Shown: one piece after another, positions 32,503-44,448 of the stretch
How positions within the stretch are numbered: position 1 is the first letter of the stretch
Layout: every line of letters begins with the position of its first letter
Assembly (NCBI RefSeq): GCF_963576675.1
Contig: NC_088918.1
Location: 43,495,501 to 43,559,500, forward strand
Direction of reading: 5' to 3'
From: Euphorbia lathyris
Taxonomy: Eukaryota > Streptophyta > Magnoliopsida > Malpighiales > Euphorbiaceae
DNA length: 64,000 nucleotides
Translations under genes and position numbers: made by a program
The notes under the pieces: model-generated
What the model was told of the DNA's origin: nothing
Databases searched by the model: none
Seen by the model: only the letters and a program-made list of their open reading frames with translations

Positions 32503-33299
32503 TGATAACAACCCAAATTATTCTTGAATAAGGAATAAGGGAAAATTAATAGAAATAATGGCAAACCATTATTCCTTCTAAAAGAGATATTTATACATGA
32601 TTAATGTGGAATTAATGATAATTAATGCAGGGGAGAATATGCAAATAATGAGGAAAAGGAATGAGTCTCTAGCATTATGCCACGCCACGTGGACCATGGC
32701 GAGATACGCCATAACGAGATACGCCCGATGAGAGTGAGTAGCGGAGACCCGCCATAGCTCTCAAGGAGAGCGTACATACGCCTTGACGGATCAAAGAATA
32801 CGAAAAGGGATATTCATCTTACTGACAGAATATTATCCCAAGGACCAAAAGGGATATTCACCGCAAGAAGAACCGGATGGCGGATCTCCACGGTTCAGCT
32901 CAGTGAGATCCGCTGGCGAACCTATGAGGCGAATCTCCTCTTTCACCTGATTCATCACAGTAACGGCTAACCGCCGACTCGGCCATAAAGACCATTAATG
33001 AGCTATCAATTAGCTAACCGCCAGGTTAAAGGTAACCAGTAACCGCCAGCTTAAAGGTAACCATTAACCGCCATTAATGGAGCATTAATGGAGACCTTCT
33101 AGTTGCTGAAGGTTACGACTTCCTAGCTATATATAGCCTACATCCCTAGGCTATCAAGGTACACTTTTACTTACCCTTTGTCAATTCAGTTTGCTCTCTT
33201 GATCTTCCTTACTGACTTTGGCATCGGAGTGTCCCCGACCGATCCCAACGGCGCCTCACAGGGAAGGGCTCCGATCAAGGATTTTTCCCCGAGTTATCA
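32503..33299 (+). mobile_element. 5' LTR of a young Ty3/gypsy-type element
   Basis: 797 bases from TGATAACAACCC to CCGAGTTATCA. Aligns end to end with 38544-39351. A 5-bp target duplication GAAGT lies at 32498-32502, and again after the 3' LTR at 39352-39356. A TATATATAG at about 33128 could be the LTR promoter. Confidence 0.96.
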
Positions 33300-35239
33300 A
33301 TTAGTGCGGTGATCGTGGAGTTCTAACAAACAGAAGATCACAAAATCTTGATTGTATAGAGTTTCACAAAGAACAAAACAATGGAGTCAACAAAATAGAA
33401 ATCACAATCTCAAACTTTGGCTCAATCAGTACAACAAATCTATCCAAAGATACAGTTCTCCATATATTGGTGGGAAAGAGTTTTCTACATTAAATCTGGA
33501 ATTTTATGATGAAAAAGATAAGTTTCCTCCCCTTTCTTATTCCATTTTTAATTAAAGAAAATTGAGATTCCTCACTCTTATAAAGTGCTATGAATATCAT
33601 TACATGTTATTATGATAAATCTAATAAACTGTGAAAGATGAAGTCATAAACACAAATCTTTCATTAAATCTTGCATGCTTACTATGCCCTCATATTTTTA
33701 TGCATGACAAGTGTAATATGATATTATTATTGAATTAGTACAAACGCATGTATAAGACCCGTAATCTTGGGATTTACAAAAAAAAATCATCCATTCAATG
33801 TGATTTTGTCATTTGATATTAAAATATCATAAAAGGCCTCATGTAATTACAAATGATTTAAATCTGGTCGGTCTTTTGGATGAACATGCATATAACTATT
33901 AGAAGAAATTACAAAAAAAATCATATTTGGTTTTTCCTTGTACTATTCACCATCTATATATGGCTTTTCTCCTATATAGTACTTTTAATATCAAAAATTC
34001 ATATTTTTGAATATTGTTTTGTCAAACAGTTATTTCATTCCCTTTTTTACAAGGATGTGTCTATTCATATAAAAACTGTTTATTTGACATTGTTAGAATT
34101 TCTGTTACCAACACAAGAGACTTGAAAATATTGAGTCTATTTGTAATTATCCTGTAATTTTCCCTAACTATTAAGGCCATTATTGGCTGATGAATTACCA
34201 AATTGGATAAACAAAACTTTCATGTCCTGAGCTAACTACAAAATAGTGCAAGTGTCGGTTTCGGATCAGAACATTAATTTATGCGAAATTCTTAAGATAT
34301 ACATGAGAATTCCTTAAAAATTGGAGGATTGTATGTGAAGGTAGGTGAGAGTGAATTTTGAGTAATTTTCCTTACACTCCAAATTGGAGGAGAATCATGA
34401 TACATGTATTTTTCTTCCAAAATTACCCTTTCTCTTTTATTTTATTCGTACAAATGAAATGATATAAGAGTAATTTTATATATAACTATATTATTAAATC
34501 ACCACTTACCTTTCTTTAATTACACCTCATTCAAATGAGGCTTTAATGATCTCTGAATGCCATTAATGTATGGATGCACAATATTAATTGCAAGTAAATA
34601 GCAACTATGTAAGATATCTTACCCAATATAGAATGTCATAACTTTTATGACGTTTAAAATAAATATGCTATCTTGGATATTAATGCGCATTGAAATACAA
34701 AAGGACATTATTCTTAAACCATTCTCATTATGGTTATTTATTAAGAATTCATTATGATATTCATGTGCAGTAGCAATCTTTATGGTTATGACCGTTATAC
34801 GTGATATTATTATTAAAACAAGCACGATTAAAATTCTATTATGAATTTGTTTGACATATAATATTTACTCGGTTTTATCCTTTGACTAAGTTCATTCTAG
34901 AGTCGGGGACCAACGCGAAGGAATTATTAAGTTGATTCCAAGATAAATTAAAAATTCCATAAAGAGATATTGCATCATACATGATATTTGCCAACAAGGC
35001 AAATGCAAACATTCTTTTGCTATGAAGTATGTTCCATGGATCAAGCCATTGATCCCCAAGGTAAGTGAATATAGCTTTTATGACTTACCACAATCTTTTA
35101 ATAATGGACATAGCATGCCCCACTTCTGGAGTTCTTTCAGTGCTAACCCACAGGTACAAGGGAGTTGCTAATACTACAACCAGTGCAAACACTGATATGA
35201 AAAATAAAGCTCAATCCAAAGAAGTGTATATGCAGAGTC

Positions 35240-35720
35240 ACTTCAGAAAAATTCCTTGACTATGTCATTGGCCAAAAAGGAGTTAGAGCAAATCCAGATA
35301 AAATAAAAAACCTTGCGAGGAAAAAGGTGAAAAGAGCGCCTAAATAAAAGCCATGCGAGGAAAAAGGTGAAAAGAGCGCCTAAATGAAAACCCCACAATG
35401 GGTGAGAAAGATCCAGAGGTTGAACGGGCGGATCATCATACTAGAAAGATTGTCAACAAGCATATCAAGGTATAAAACAATTCCTAGCAGAACCACCCTT
35501 GATGAGCAGACCAATCTGAAGGGGAGACCTGCATTTGTATCAATCTGTCATGGATAAAGATATGTGCACCGTGGTTATTTAAGAAGAAGAAGGTCAGCAG
35601 TTCTCCATCTATTATGTTAGCAAAATGTTGAAGGATGCGGAGACAAGATATCAGAAGTTAGATAAAATGGCTCCCACGGTTGTGACAACATCCATCCGCG
35701 TTAAACCATATCTCCAAGCA
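35240..35720 (+). pseudogene. Broken RT-thumb and RNase H pieces
   Basis: Frames on the plus strand give VIGQKGVRANPDKIKNL (end of the reverse transcriptase, before the thumb), AEPPLMSRP (connection) and IYYVSKMLKDAETRYQKLDK (start of RNase H) of Tat-type elements. Stops and shifts separate them. They lie upstream of gag/protease pieces, the wrong way round for a gypsy element. Confidence 0.72.
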
Positions 35721-36199
35721 TAACCTCAACATGATCGAGATCAAGATCAAGAACCGGCTTCACCATCATGATTCAACATTGAACACACGAATGATGAGAT
35801 TGAAAGGCGAGTGCATGCCGCTCTATATAGACAAGAGATTAATGCAGAAAGGTACGCCATCAAGTTAACATGAATTCGCCATTCACAGCACGGATCCTAG
35901 GGTACGAAGCGGACAGAATGTTTAAAGCTTCCAACTTGCCACAATATAAAAGAAAAGATTCAATATAAGCGGTACATTACATATCCCGAACCCAAAGGAG
36001 GGGAGCATGTAACCGTTGGAAGAAACGCCAAAGCGTACTACAGGTTGGCCACCACATTGGTTGGCCACCACACTGAAGCTTGCTGGGAGCTGGCAAACTA
36101 GATAGCTTTGTCCAGAATAACAAATAACAAGATGACAAGCAAAAGACAAATCCCAAAAATAAATTCAAAAGTGTCATTAATGTCATAGCAGATGGACCA

Positions 36200-36900
36200 G
36201 TGTATCAGCCACCCGTGGAAAAAGCAAAAATATCCGCTCTAGATAAAACATCCCTCCATTGCTCCTTTTGCAGAAACAGGTCTGGTAATCTCTCCACATG
36301 CAGATGCATTGGTAGTAACAATGGCGATTCAAGGATGGGAGATAAAATAAAGCAAGTAAAGACACGGGAAGTTCTCGCAATGTCATCACCAAAGGTGCAT
36401 TCGCCAAACTAAAGGTTGATCCGATCCAAATAGAAACAACCATTGTTGACATCATTGGAGTGACGGGTCACACTATCCAGACCAAGGGCCAGAGGTTGCA
36501 GCCCTAATTTCCATCCGTCGTCTGACAATGTACATTCCCACAAGCAAAGGAGGAGTAATGATTAGCGGGAACCAAAAGGTGGCTAAAGAGACTTATACTC
36601 GGCGTCACTATCAATCCGCCCACAATCCAAAGAGGACGAAGGTGAGAAATATTAACTTGTCACTACAGCTTTGGGCGACACAGAAACGCTCCTTATTGCT
36701 GATGGAAAGCGGGTGCGGATCGCCAAAGGATTAAAACTTGAGATCAAAGAGGATGTTAAAAAAGTCCTCATTGAGTCTGAAAGCGTATTTACATAGGAGA
36801 ATGAGATCCCCACAGGAGTAAGCCCAGATGTGATTACTCATAAGTTAAACATCATTGAGGATGCGGTTCTAGTTGCTCAGAAAAGACGGAACCATGGGCC
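36200..36900 (+). pseudogene. Broken gag zinc-knuckle to RT N-terminus pieces
   Basis: LHCSFCRNRSGNLSTC (gag cysteine/histidine region), TIVDIIGVTGHTIQTKGQ (protease-like), LLIADGKRVRIAKGLKLEI and ENEIPTGVSPDVITHKLNI (linker into reverse transcriptase, as in DIPGVSPDIITHRLN of plant Tat elements) appear in order. A TAG stands where a tryptophan is expected before ENEIPT. Not functional. Confidence 0.65.
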
Positions 36901-37633
36901 TAAAAATCAGTATTTTTACATATTCTTATATGTGCATTAAACTGTTATAGTATCCTACATTTTATAATTTATTCTTTCTCGCCATACTTCTTATATTCAT
37001 TTGCCTAGCTTTTAGTGCTGATATACGCCCAGTGGCTGGCGAATGAAAAGTTCCACAGGCGGATCAATTACCTCAAAGATAGGACAATTGATCCCATCAC
37101 GGGCGGATCCCCTTTCTATAAAGATAAGAAGCACAGACCCTCAGGAGCTTTCAAATGAGCTCAACTCTCTCCTCAAAGACAAGAAAAGGATTCACCACCA
37201 TCAAAAGCGGGTTAAAATCGTCTCAAACATGAGATCATTACACCCTCAACTTTCTCCTCAAAGATAGGAGAACACTCTAATGGGCGGATCCATCTTTAGA
37301 TGATCACCATTCGAGAAAGAGTTAAAACATTCCTTGGACGCAAGGACTTTACACTCTCTCACTCCCTTCCCAAAGAAGGGTTCACAAGTCCTACGGGCGG
37401 ATCGCTTCACCTCAAAGATAGGTAGCAAGTTGATCCCCTAGGCAGCTTTACTTCCTCTAGAAGGAATAGAACGGCTTCTAAACCTTCACAAAGGTTCACA
37501 CATTGGGGTACGGCTGGCCACCTACCCTAAACAATCGGAGAAATCCTAAACCAGATTCTAGAAAATTACTTGCTAAAAGATATAATGCATTAGTAAAAAT
37601 AGTTCTGGAAAGCAAATGGTTCATCCAACTAAT

Positions 37634-38065
37634 GAAGCCTCTTCTTCTTTCAATTCATGAAGCCTCGTCTTCTTCATTCAATTCATGAAGCCTCGTCTTC
37701 ATCTCCAAGTAATGAAGCCTCGTCTTCATCTCCAAGTAATGAAGCCTCGTCTTCATCTCCAAATAATGAAGCCTCGTCTTCATCTCCAAGTAATGAAGCC
37801 TCGTCTTCATCTCCAAATAATGAAGCCTCGTCTTCATCTCCAAGTAATGAAGCCTCGTCTTCATCTCCAAACAATGAAGCCTCTTCTTCTTTCAATTCAT
37901 GAAGCCTCGTCTTCTTCTTTCAATTCATGAAGCCTCGTCTTCATCCAATTAATGAAGCCTCGTCTTCATCCAATCAATGAAGCCTCGTCTTCATCCAATC
38001 AATGAAGCCTCGTCTTTATCCAAACAATGAAGTCTCGTTTTCATCAAAGTAATGAATCCTCATCT
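37634..38065. repeat. 27-bp minisatellite
   Basis: The unit AATGAAGCCTCGTCTTCATC plus TCCAAGT is repeated about seven times without length change, flanked by shortened or lengthened variants, about 14-15 units in all. The 9-codon period leaves several frames open on both strands, for example NEASSSSPS on plus and DEASLLGDE on minus. These are not believed to be genes. Confidence 0.92.
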
Positions 38066-38543
38066 TCATCATAGAAATAACAAAGTCTCGCCTCCACAAA
38101 ATGCACAAAAGTCCCTAAATGGCTGATCATTATTACTGATCCCTAAGGGCGGGTTATTCTCCTCAATATGGCAGAACTGAAGAAAATAAGTCCCTAAAGG
38201 CGAATCATAATCCTATGGGGTAGGAACAAATGGTCCCATAAAGGGCAGGTTATTCCTTTCTAAAGGAAATATAACTCTCAAGAAGCCCCTAGAGGCTAAC
38301 AATGGATACGGTTGGCCACCTATCCACGAAGAAGCAAAATCCCCTAAAAGCGTATCATATCCGTATATGATCCCATATAGGGCGGATCTTGTTCATAAGA
38401 TCCCGCATAAGGAAGCCCCAAAAGGCGCATCATTTCCATATATGATCCCCCATCTAGGGCGGGTCCACTTTCCTCCAAGATAGAAAAATAAAACACCATT
38501 TAGACAGCCCTAAAGAGCTTTTTATACCTTTAGGGGGGCCTTC

Positions 38544-39351
38544 TGATAACAACCCAAATTATTCTTGAATAAGGAATAAGGGAAAATTAATAGAAATAAT
38601 GGCAAACCATTATTCCTTCTAAAAGAGATATTTATACATGATTAATGTGGAATTAATGATAATTAATGCAGGGGAGAATATGCAAATAATGAGGAAAAGG
38701 AATGAGTCTCTAGCATTATGCCACGCCACGTGGACCATGGCGAGATACGCCATAACGAGATACGCCCGATGAGAGCGAGTAGCGGAGACCCGCCATAGCT
38801 CTCAAGGAGAGCGTACATACGCCTTGACCGATTAAAGAATACGAAAAGGGATATTCATCTTACTGACAGAATATTATCCCAATGACCAAAAGGGAAATTC
38901 ACCTTGAGAACGCCGCAAGAAGAACCGGATGGCGGATCTCCACGGTTCAGCTCAGTGAGATCCGCTGGCGAACCTATAAGGCGAATCTCCTCTTTCACCT
39001 GATTCATCACAGTAACGGCTAACCGCCGACTCGGCCATAAAGACCATTAATGAGCTATCAATTAGCTAACCGTCAGGTTAAAGGTAACCAGTAACCGCCA
39101 GCTTAAAGGTAACCAGTAACCGTCATTAATGGAACATTAATGGAGACCTTCTAGTTGCTGAAGGTTACGACTTCCTAGCTATATATAGCCTACATCCCTA
39201 GGCTAACAAGGTACACTTTTACTTACCCTTTGTCAATTCAGTTTGCTCTCTTGATCTTCCTTACTGACTTTGGCATCGGAGTGTCCCCGGCCGATCCCAA
39301 CGACGCCTCACAGGGAAGGGCTCCGATCAAGGATTTTTCCCCGAGTTATCA
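38544..39351 (+). mobile_element. 3' LTR of the young element
   Basis: 808 bases, near-identical to the 5' LTR at 32503-33299. Differences are about a dozen substitutions plus one roughly 11-base insertion near 38903. Followed by the GAAGT target duplication. Confidence 0.96.
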
Positions 39352-39356
39352 GAAGT

Positions 39357-40583
39357 GATCAATAAATTTCTTTGTTTTTTTTTTTTTTTTAAATGTATCA
39401 TATAATAAAATATATTATTTTATCTCTATCAAAATACCAAATATAGAATAATAATTTTAAATTATCTTACTTTTAACTCTATTTCAATCTTTTATTTATA
39501 TTTTTTATCCTAGGTGCGTGAATTGCAGATGAAAGCATGTATTTGTCCTTGAAACCCAATCAAAAATTCAGTAAATGTGTGCGCCCGCCATTAATAAATT
39601 GGTTCCAATCCAAATTATTCTTCACTTAACAGTAAAAATCTATAGTTAAATATCAATTTTTTTTGCAAAAAAGAAAGTTTATAAATTCCTATTTACTGTT
39701 TCAAAAATAAAATTCTTATTTACTTTAATATATCTAAATCTCTCTCTCTAATTTTAAATTTTTTAGTTCAATTAAATAAATTAATCACATCATTAACATT
39801 TATTCAATTAATAATAAATATTAATAAATTTTTTTATTCAATTAAATATTAATTTATTATCAGTTATATTATTAATATAAAATAGAGTAACTAATTAAAA
39901 ATAAATATATATTATATTATATACAAGTGAGACCCATCGGATAATGTTGATCAAGAGTTTCTGGTAGATGGCAGATGAAGTTTTAAAAAAAAATAGTTAT
40001 TAAAAATGAGAGAAGTGACGTGATTTCAATTATTAAGGTTGCTCTAATATTAGAAAGTACTATAAAAAAATGACAAAATTTAATATTTACCATACACATT
40101 ATATATAATTTACTTTAATTATAAATATTAATATTATCACAAAAATGTTTCAATAGAAACAATTAAATTATTTTTTACATTAAAAAAAAGGTTAAAAAAA
40201 AGTATGATAAAATGACAACATTGATTGAAATTTTTAAGTAGTCAATCAAGCATCAAGCACCACCTATTGGAATAGAGATGCTCTGTATCTTTGTATGAAA
40301 GAGTTGAATACAATTCCGGTAGTAGAAACTGTAGAGGAAAAAAAGGTAACTAGAGTTTGAAGTCAAATTATAAAATTTCAAAATTTAGGTTATACACGGT
40401 AATGAAAATTCATTAAATCTCCTAATCAAAACAGAAAGCAACAAAAATATTGCATATATAAAATAAAACGAAATTAGGAGTAAATAATGAATTTGGAATG
40501 TCTGATGAGTTGAATGAGAAGCCTGTCCACAAATTCCAGGTAACATATTATATTTTGGTATTGACATTAAAAACAATAAGAAT
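39357..40583. other. AT-rich intergenic DNA and 3' flank of the PILS gene
   Basis: Very AT-rich, with a T-run at about 39372-39390. I see no gene. The last few hundred bases should include the 3' UTR of the minus-strand PILS gene. Confidence 0.5.
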
Positions 40584-42717
40584 TTAGAAGAGTATGTTGA
40601 GATAGAGTACAATCCATCCTGCCATTGAGAAAATGGCAAAAACATGTACCCAGAAGAGAACAGCTGCGGCCTCTCTCCCACAACCCCTCAGATTGGCGAC
40701 GGCCCCTGAAAGGACAGATGTAGGCATTGTATGCTGAAGAAGTAGGACAAACCGGAACATCTTATCGTCAGCAGGAAGAAAGCCAAGTTTATCAGCCAAT
40801 GTAACAATCCCCAGTCCTGCAGGAGGGACCAAAACTAACCGAGCAAATATAATAGCAGCTGTTGTCCGTAAACCGAGTTTAGAACTTCCAGGTCCTGCAA
40901 ATCAAGCCAGCACTTGTCAATAGACGACACCACAAAACTAACAAATAAAAGATTTCTACAAGTTGAACTTACCATCAACAAGGTTGCCTCCCAATGCCAA
41001 CAAAATGCATGGAATCATGGCTTCCCTGACAACCACAACAAACATACAGACAGGTAAGTAAACATTGGAACACTTAACTTGCTAATAATCTCACTACAAC
41101 AACTCTCTAACATACCCAAGGATATTGCAGCTGTCTGTAAAAAAGTATAGTGGAGCATCAGTTGTAAATATGAGTTTCTTCAAGAATGGCACCGCACCCA
41201 GGAACATTGCTAGGATCTGTAACCAATTTAATTGTTTCATTAATGGATTAAACCAAACAAGAAACACTCAATTCTAGGCCACTTGTGTACGGACATGTCA
41301 AGCCTTTTGAGGCTATCTAATATTGAATCTTCAACTCAAATAACAACTTTCTCATTATGAGCATCATTAAGACACAAAAGAAATACTTTACACTCTTGAT
41401 TCATGTTAACGTTTCCTAGCACTACTCAGAATTTAGAAATAGTTGAATATACTTCTGAAAAGAAAGAGAGATAGAAACTTACAGAAGCAATTATTGGAGG
41501 TTGGAGGATTTGCTTGAGCTTCAACTTTTCATATAGAAAGACTAAAAGTTTTTTGAACTGCAAGAAACAAGAGATAGATATGAAATTACTGTCTCTGTAG
41601 ATGAGAAAATACAGCATAATACATAAACATTAAGGGGACAAACTACCAACAAAGTAAAAAATAATGAAACTCCCATTTATTTTAATTTAGTACAAAATCA
41701 CCAGTTACCATAGCTTTCGCAGCATTGAAATTTTAAGGTTATAACTTAAAAGTATTCTGTATTTATTTGAGGATACCACACTTAGAATCTTAGATATGTG
41801 TAGATTCATTCATTCATAAATAAATACATAATTGATTCTGACCTTTCCTTCCTTTGAAGAATTAGGGGTGTCTACATCCTCTTGGGGAAGAAGTGGAACT
41901 TGCTCTGGAACCGGAACACCATCTTTAGGAGGGGCCTTGATTGGAAGATTTCCTTCCTCAGCGATGTCAAATGTTCCTCCAGGAGGAGGTGCCAACATAT
42001 TAAATACATATGTATATAGGATGATAGCTCCAACCCATTGACCAAATGAGATATAGGCAGTTCCATCTGTGCTGCATTTGTCTGAGTCACCAAAGGGATT
42101 GGATGTATCTCTACATAGTGCTGCAATCAGGACAAGTGGGACATTCCCAATGTTCCCTGCATTCAACAAACACTATTATCATCATGAATCATATAGGTAA
42201 TAGATGTTGAAGTTGAGATAATCAAGTAGCTCACCTATTCCTATTTGTATAATTGTGAACTTGAAAAATGGGTATGGCGGTTGGACAATGTATGAAACAA
42301 TAAATCCTATTAGTGAGCCGGAGATGGCACCAAGAACAACATTTACAGGAATGAACCACCTGCAATAGTATAAAAATGATTTTGAGCTCAAAAACTATAA
42401 TGAATTAACCAAAATAGTAAAGTAGAAATTGATAGTTACCACTCCAACATTTTCTGCAGAGTAACAGCTTGACCAAGTTGGGAGAATATCAAACAAGGAA
42501 GCAAGAGTGAAAACACCAAGCCATTTAATAGTCTCCTACCATTGGTAGGCAAGATGTTAACATACTTAGAAGCCATAAGAAATCCCAAAAAACACATGGT
42601 AAAAACTTTTGCAATTGGTAATACTGCAATTTTAATGGTTCCGATTAGTGACTCTCCGGCAACCTGATTGTCTGGTGAGACTAGTGCAGACAAAAACCTC
42701 TCCATGGTGTGAGACAT
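40584..42717 (-). CDS. PILS6: PIN-LIKES 6 type auxin transport facilitator, seven coding exons, 418 residues
   Basis: Coding exons on the minus strand are 42717-42440, 42359-42235, 42156-41843, 41557-41483, 41216-41116, 41025-40973 and 40894-40584. They join into one open frame of 418 codons plus stop, with GT-AG introns. The protein has about ten membrane helices in two bundles: an N-terminal set with GTIKIAVLPIAKVF, GFLMASKYVNILP, GLVFSLLLPCLIFSQLGQ and IGIGNIGNVPLVLIAALCRD, a hydrophilic loop near residues 185-240, and a C-terminal set with PPAGLGIVTLADKLGF and FVLLLQHTMPTSVLSG. These are hallmarks of PILS proteins, which sit in the ER membrane and lower nuclear auxin signalling by holding auxin in the ER. 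Wording of the helices matches PILS6 better than PILS2. An in-frame ATG at 42705 is an alternative start. Looks intact. Confidence 0.93.
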
Positions 42718-43160
42718 TACTGACTTGAACCAAACCTAATTCCTCAAGCATTCACCCAACTGCATATACATAAAATTAAATTTCAACTTAATTCTACACA
42801 ATATTTTGATTTTGATTGAGAAAATCCGAAATAAACAAACAAACATAGTTACATACCCAAATTCGAAGCAAACAGATCCAAAGTCGTTATTTATTTTTTC
42901 AATCAAAGGGTTTATCCTGAATTCGCTATATATAGATGGAGGAGTTGAATTGTAAACAGTTTAGGATTAGGAAAAGAAAAAACCAAATCCGAGAAAGAGT
43001 AGAAGTGGAAAAAAACCCTAAAGAGAATTATTACCTCCAGAAATCGGAATCAAATAAGAATGGAAGAGGCATACACGTGGAGATACAATGAAGTGAAAAG
43101 AAAGGAGAGAAAAACGATTTCTTTGGTTGTTATTCTCTCTTGATCTTCCTCCCTCCCACT
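42718..43160 (-). promoter_or_regulatory. 5' UTR and intron of the PILS gene
   Basis: On the minus strand a splice acceptor TATATGCAG lies at about 42763, upstream of the start codon. Two candidate donors fit: TCTGGAG-GTAATAATT at about 43035 and TTTGG-GTATGTAAC at about 42857. The 5' UTR therefore contains an intron of 0.1-0.27 kb. The core promoter should lie right of 43100. Inferred from splice signals. Confidence 0.45.
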
Positions 43161-43391
43161 AAAAATAAAAATAAAAAGAGTACGTTTTTTAGTTACTAGT
43201 AGTAGTTTGTAACTTAAATGGAATTGGGTTTAGATCGAATAAAACGGGAATGAAGTAGTAGTCTTTGTTTGAAAGTCAGGTATAGTATAGGGCAGGAAGG
43301 ACAGCGCATGGGATGATGGAGGGGTAAGACTTTGAGGTTCTGTTTTCTTCTTTTTTATAGCAAAACAAAAATAATAGAAGAAACAAACAAG

Positions 43392-43393
<2 letters not shown>

Positions 43394-43425
<32 letters not shown>
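43394..43425. repeat. Poly(T) tract
   Basis: About 32 T residues in a row in the upstream region of the PILS gene. The lysine-run ORF on the minus strand is an artefact of it. Confidence 0.95.
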
Positions 43426-43429
<4 letters not shown>

Positions 43430-43587
43430 TATCCAATTTTCTGATTATGACCTACACTGGAATACCAAGATTTATGTTATGTTATGTGCCCTCCTTCTTT
43501 TACATAGAATATATTCTCCACTAAATAAATCATTCTTATCTATTCACATTTTTATAAATATATTCTCCTCTCTAAAACTATAACAAT

Positions 43588-43905
43588 TTATTTTTTTTTT
43601 TTCTGACGGAAAGAATTCCATAGATCAAAAGTTCGAATCCAGAACAATAGTTTTCTGCAGCCAATCCGGAGCAGAAAAAGCAATAAAAGTACTAGTATTG
43701 GACAAGGCATAACGTGCTACGACATGAGCCCCCATGTTTGCTTGTCTCAACACATGAGACACTTTAACATCGTGCATGCTACTCAAGAGGACATGACAAT
43801 CATGTATAATTGATCCATATTCTGATAGATCAGACTTGACAGAACACATATTTATATCTAATTTATATATTATAAACCATACAAAACACACATATATACA
43901 TCTCC
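43588..43905 (-). pseudogene. 3' end of a minus-strand LINE, RNase H tail
   Basis: The minus-strand frame 43891-43625 reads SDLSEYGSIIHDCHVLLSSM, then VSHVLRQANMGAHVVARYAL and PDWLQKTIVLDSNF. This is the C-terminal half of an RVT_3 RNase H of plant L1 elements, including the conserved (V/I)xRxANxxAHxxAR segment. A T-run at 43588-43601 on plus corresponds to its poly(A) end. The 5' side is truncated. Confidence 0.75.
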
Positions 43906-44059
43906 CAAGCTCGACTTATGCCCCCCCCATAAGCCTTCGGTTTTGTCACACAATCCCAACAAATCAAATGAATCTTTTTCTCCCAATCTAAATTCCTTAA
44001 AGGAAACCTCGATTCAAGGAGTTAATTTTTTTTACAAATGCTCTGGAATCGCTGAAGTT

Positions 44060-44448
44060 TGCATGGTAAATAATATCATTTGGATCTCAAAGGCCTATGG
44101 CCTACTTTTGGACCGGCTCATTCAGGGTCCCCAAAAGGTATTCAGAAGAGGATCAAAGTTTCGGACCTCAGATACACGCTAAAGCTATTTGGAGAGGGAA
44201 TGTAGATTTTGGACCAATACGGCGATGACACATGTATCTAGGCTGAAGCCCAAATCATTATAAATAGGAGCTTAATTCAAAGAGAAAGGTATTCAATTCT
44301 GTACACTCAAACTCATTGTCTATTCTTCAAACTTGGTATTCCCGTACTAACTTAGGCATCGGAGAGGGTTCGCCGGTCTCCGGCCCCTTGTTTAACTGTG
44401 TTTTGTTTTACAGGTCTTGAGGCGCTATATTCTGGTATTTCGGTATCA
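44060..44448 (+). mobile_element. 5' LTR of a Tat-lineage Ty3/gypsy element
   Basis: 389 bases ending TTTCGGTATCA, aligned with 53463-53853 and the solo LTR at 19129. Its start has decayed to TGCATGG. A TATAAATAG promoter motif is at about 44260. The next bases, TTGGTGCGGTGAAGG, are in the primer-binding position. Confidence 0.9.

Larger units (their letters stand above)
33300..38543 (+). mobile_element. Internal region of the young LTR element, largely non-coding and rearranged
   Basis: A primer-binding-type TTAGTGCGGTGATCG follows the LTR, similar to TTGGTGCGGTGAAGG in the Tat element at 44.4 kb. 33350-34900 is AT-rich without frames. 35240-35720 and 36200-36900 hold broken pol and gag pieces. 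From 37000 on, GGGCGGATC phrases recur, followed by a minisatellite. A purine tract TTTAGGGGGGCCTTC stands before the 3' LTR. With no working enzymes the element must have moved in trans, if it moved recently. Confidence 0.85.

Noticed and set aside
37655..37930. Several repetitive ORFs (NEASSSSPS, MKTRLHYLE and DEASLLGDE type)
   Set aside because: Frames of one 27-bp minisatellite; none has a unique start, leader or homologue.
37634..38065. Possible CRISPR-like array
   Set aside because: Units are contiguous with no unique spacers, and the context is a plant retrotransposon.
43230..43436. Lysine-run ORF on the minus strand
   Set aside because: Caused by the poly(T) tract at 43394-43425.
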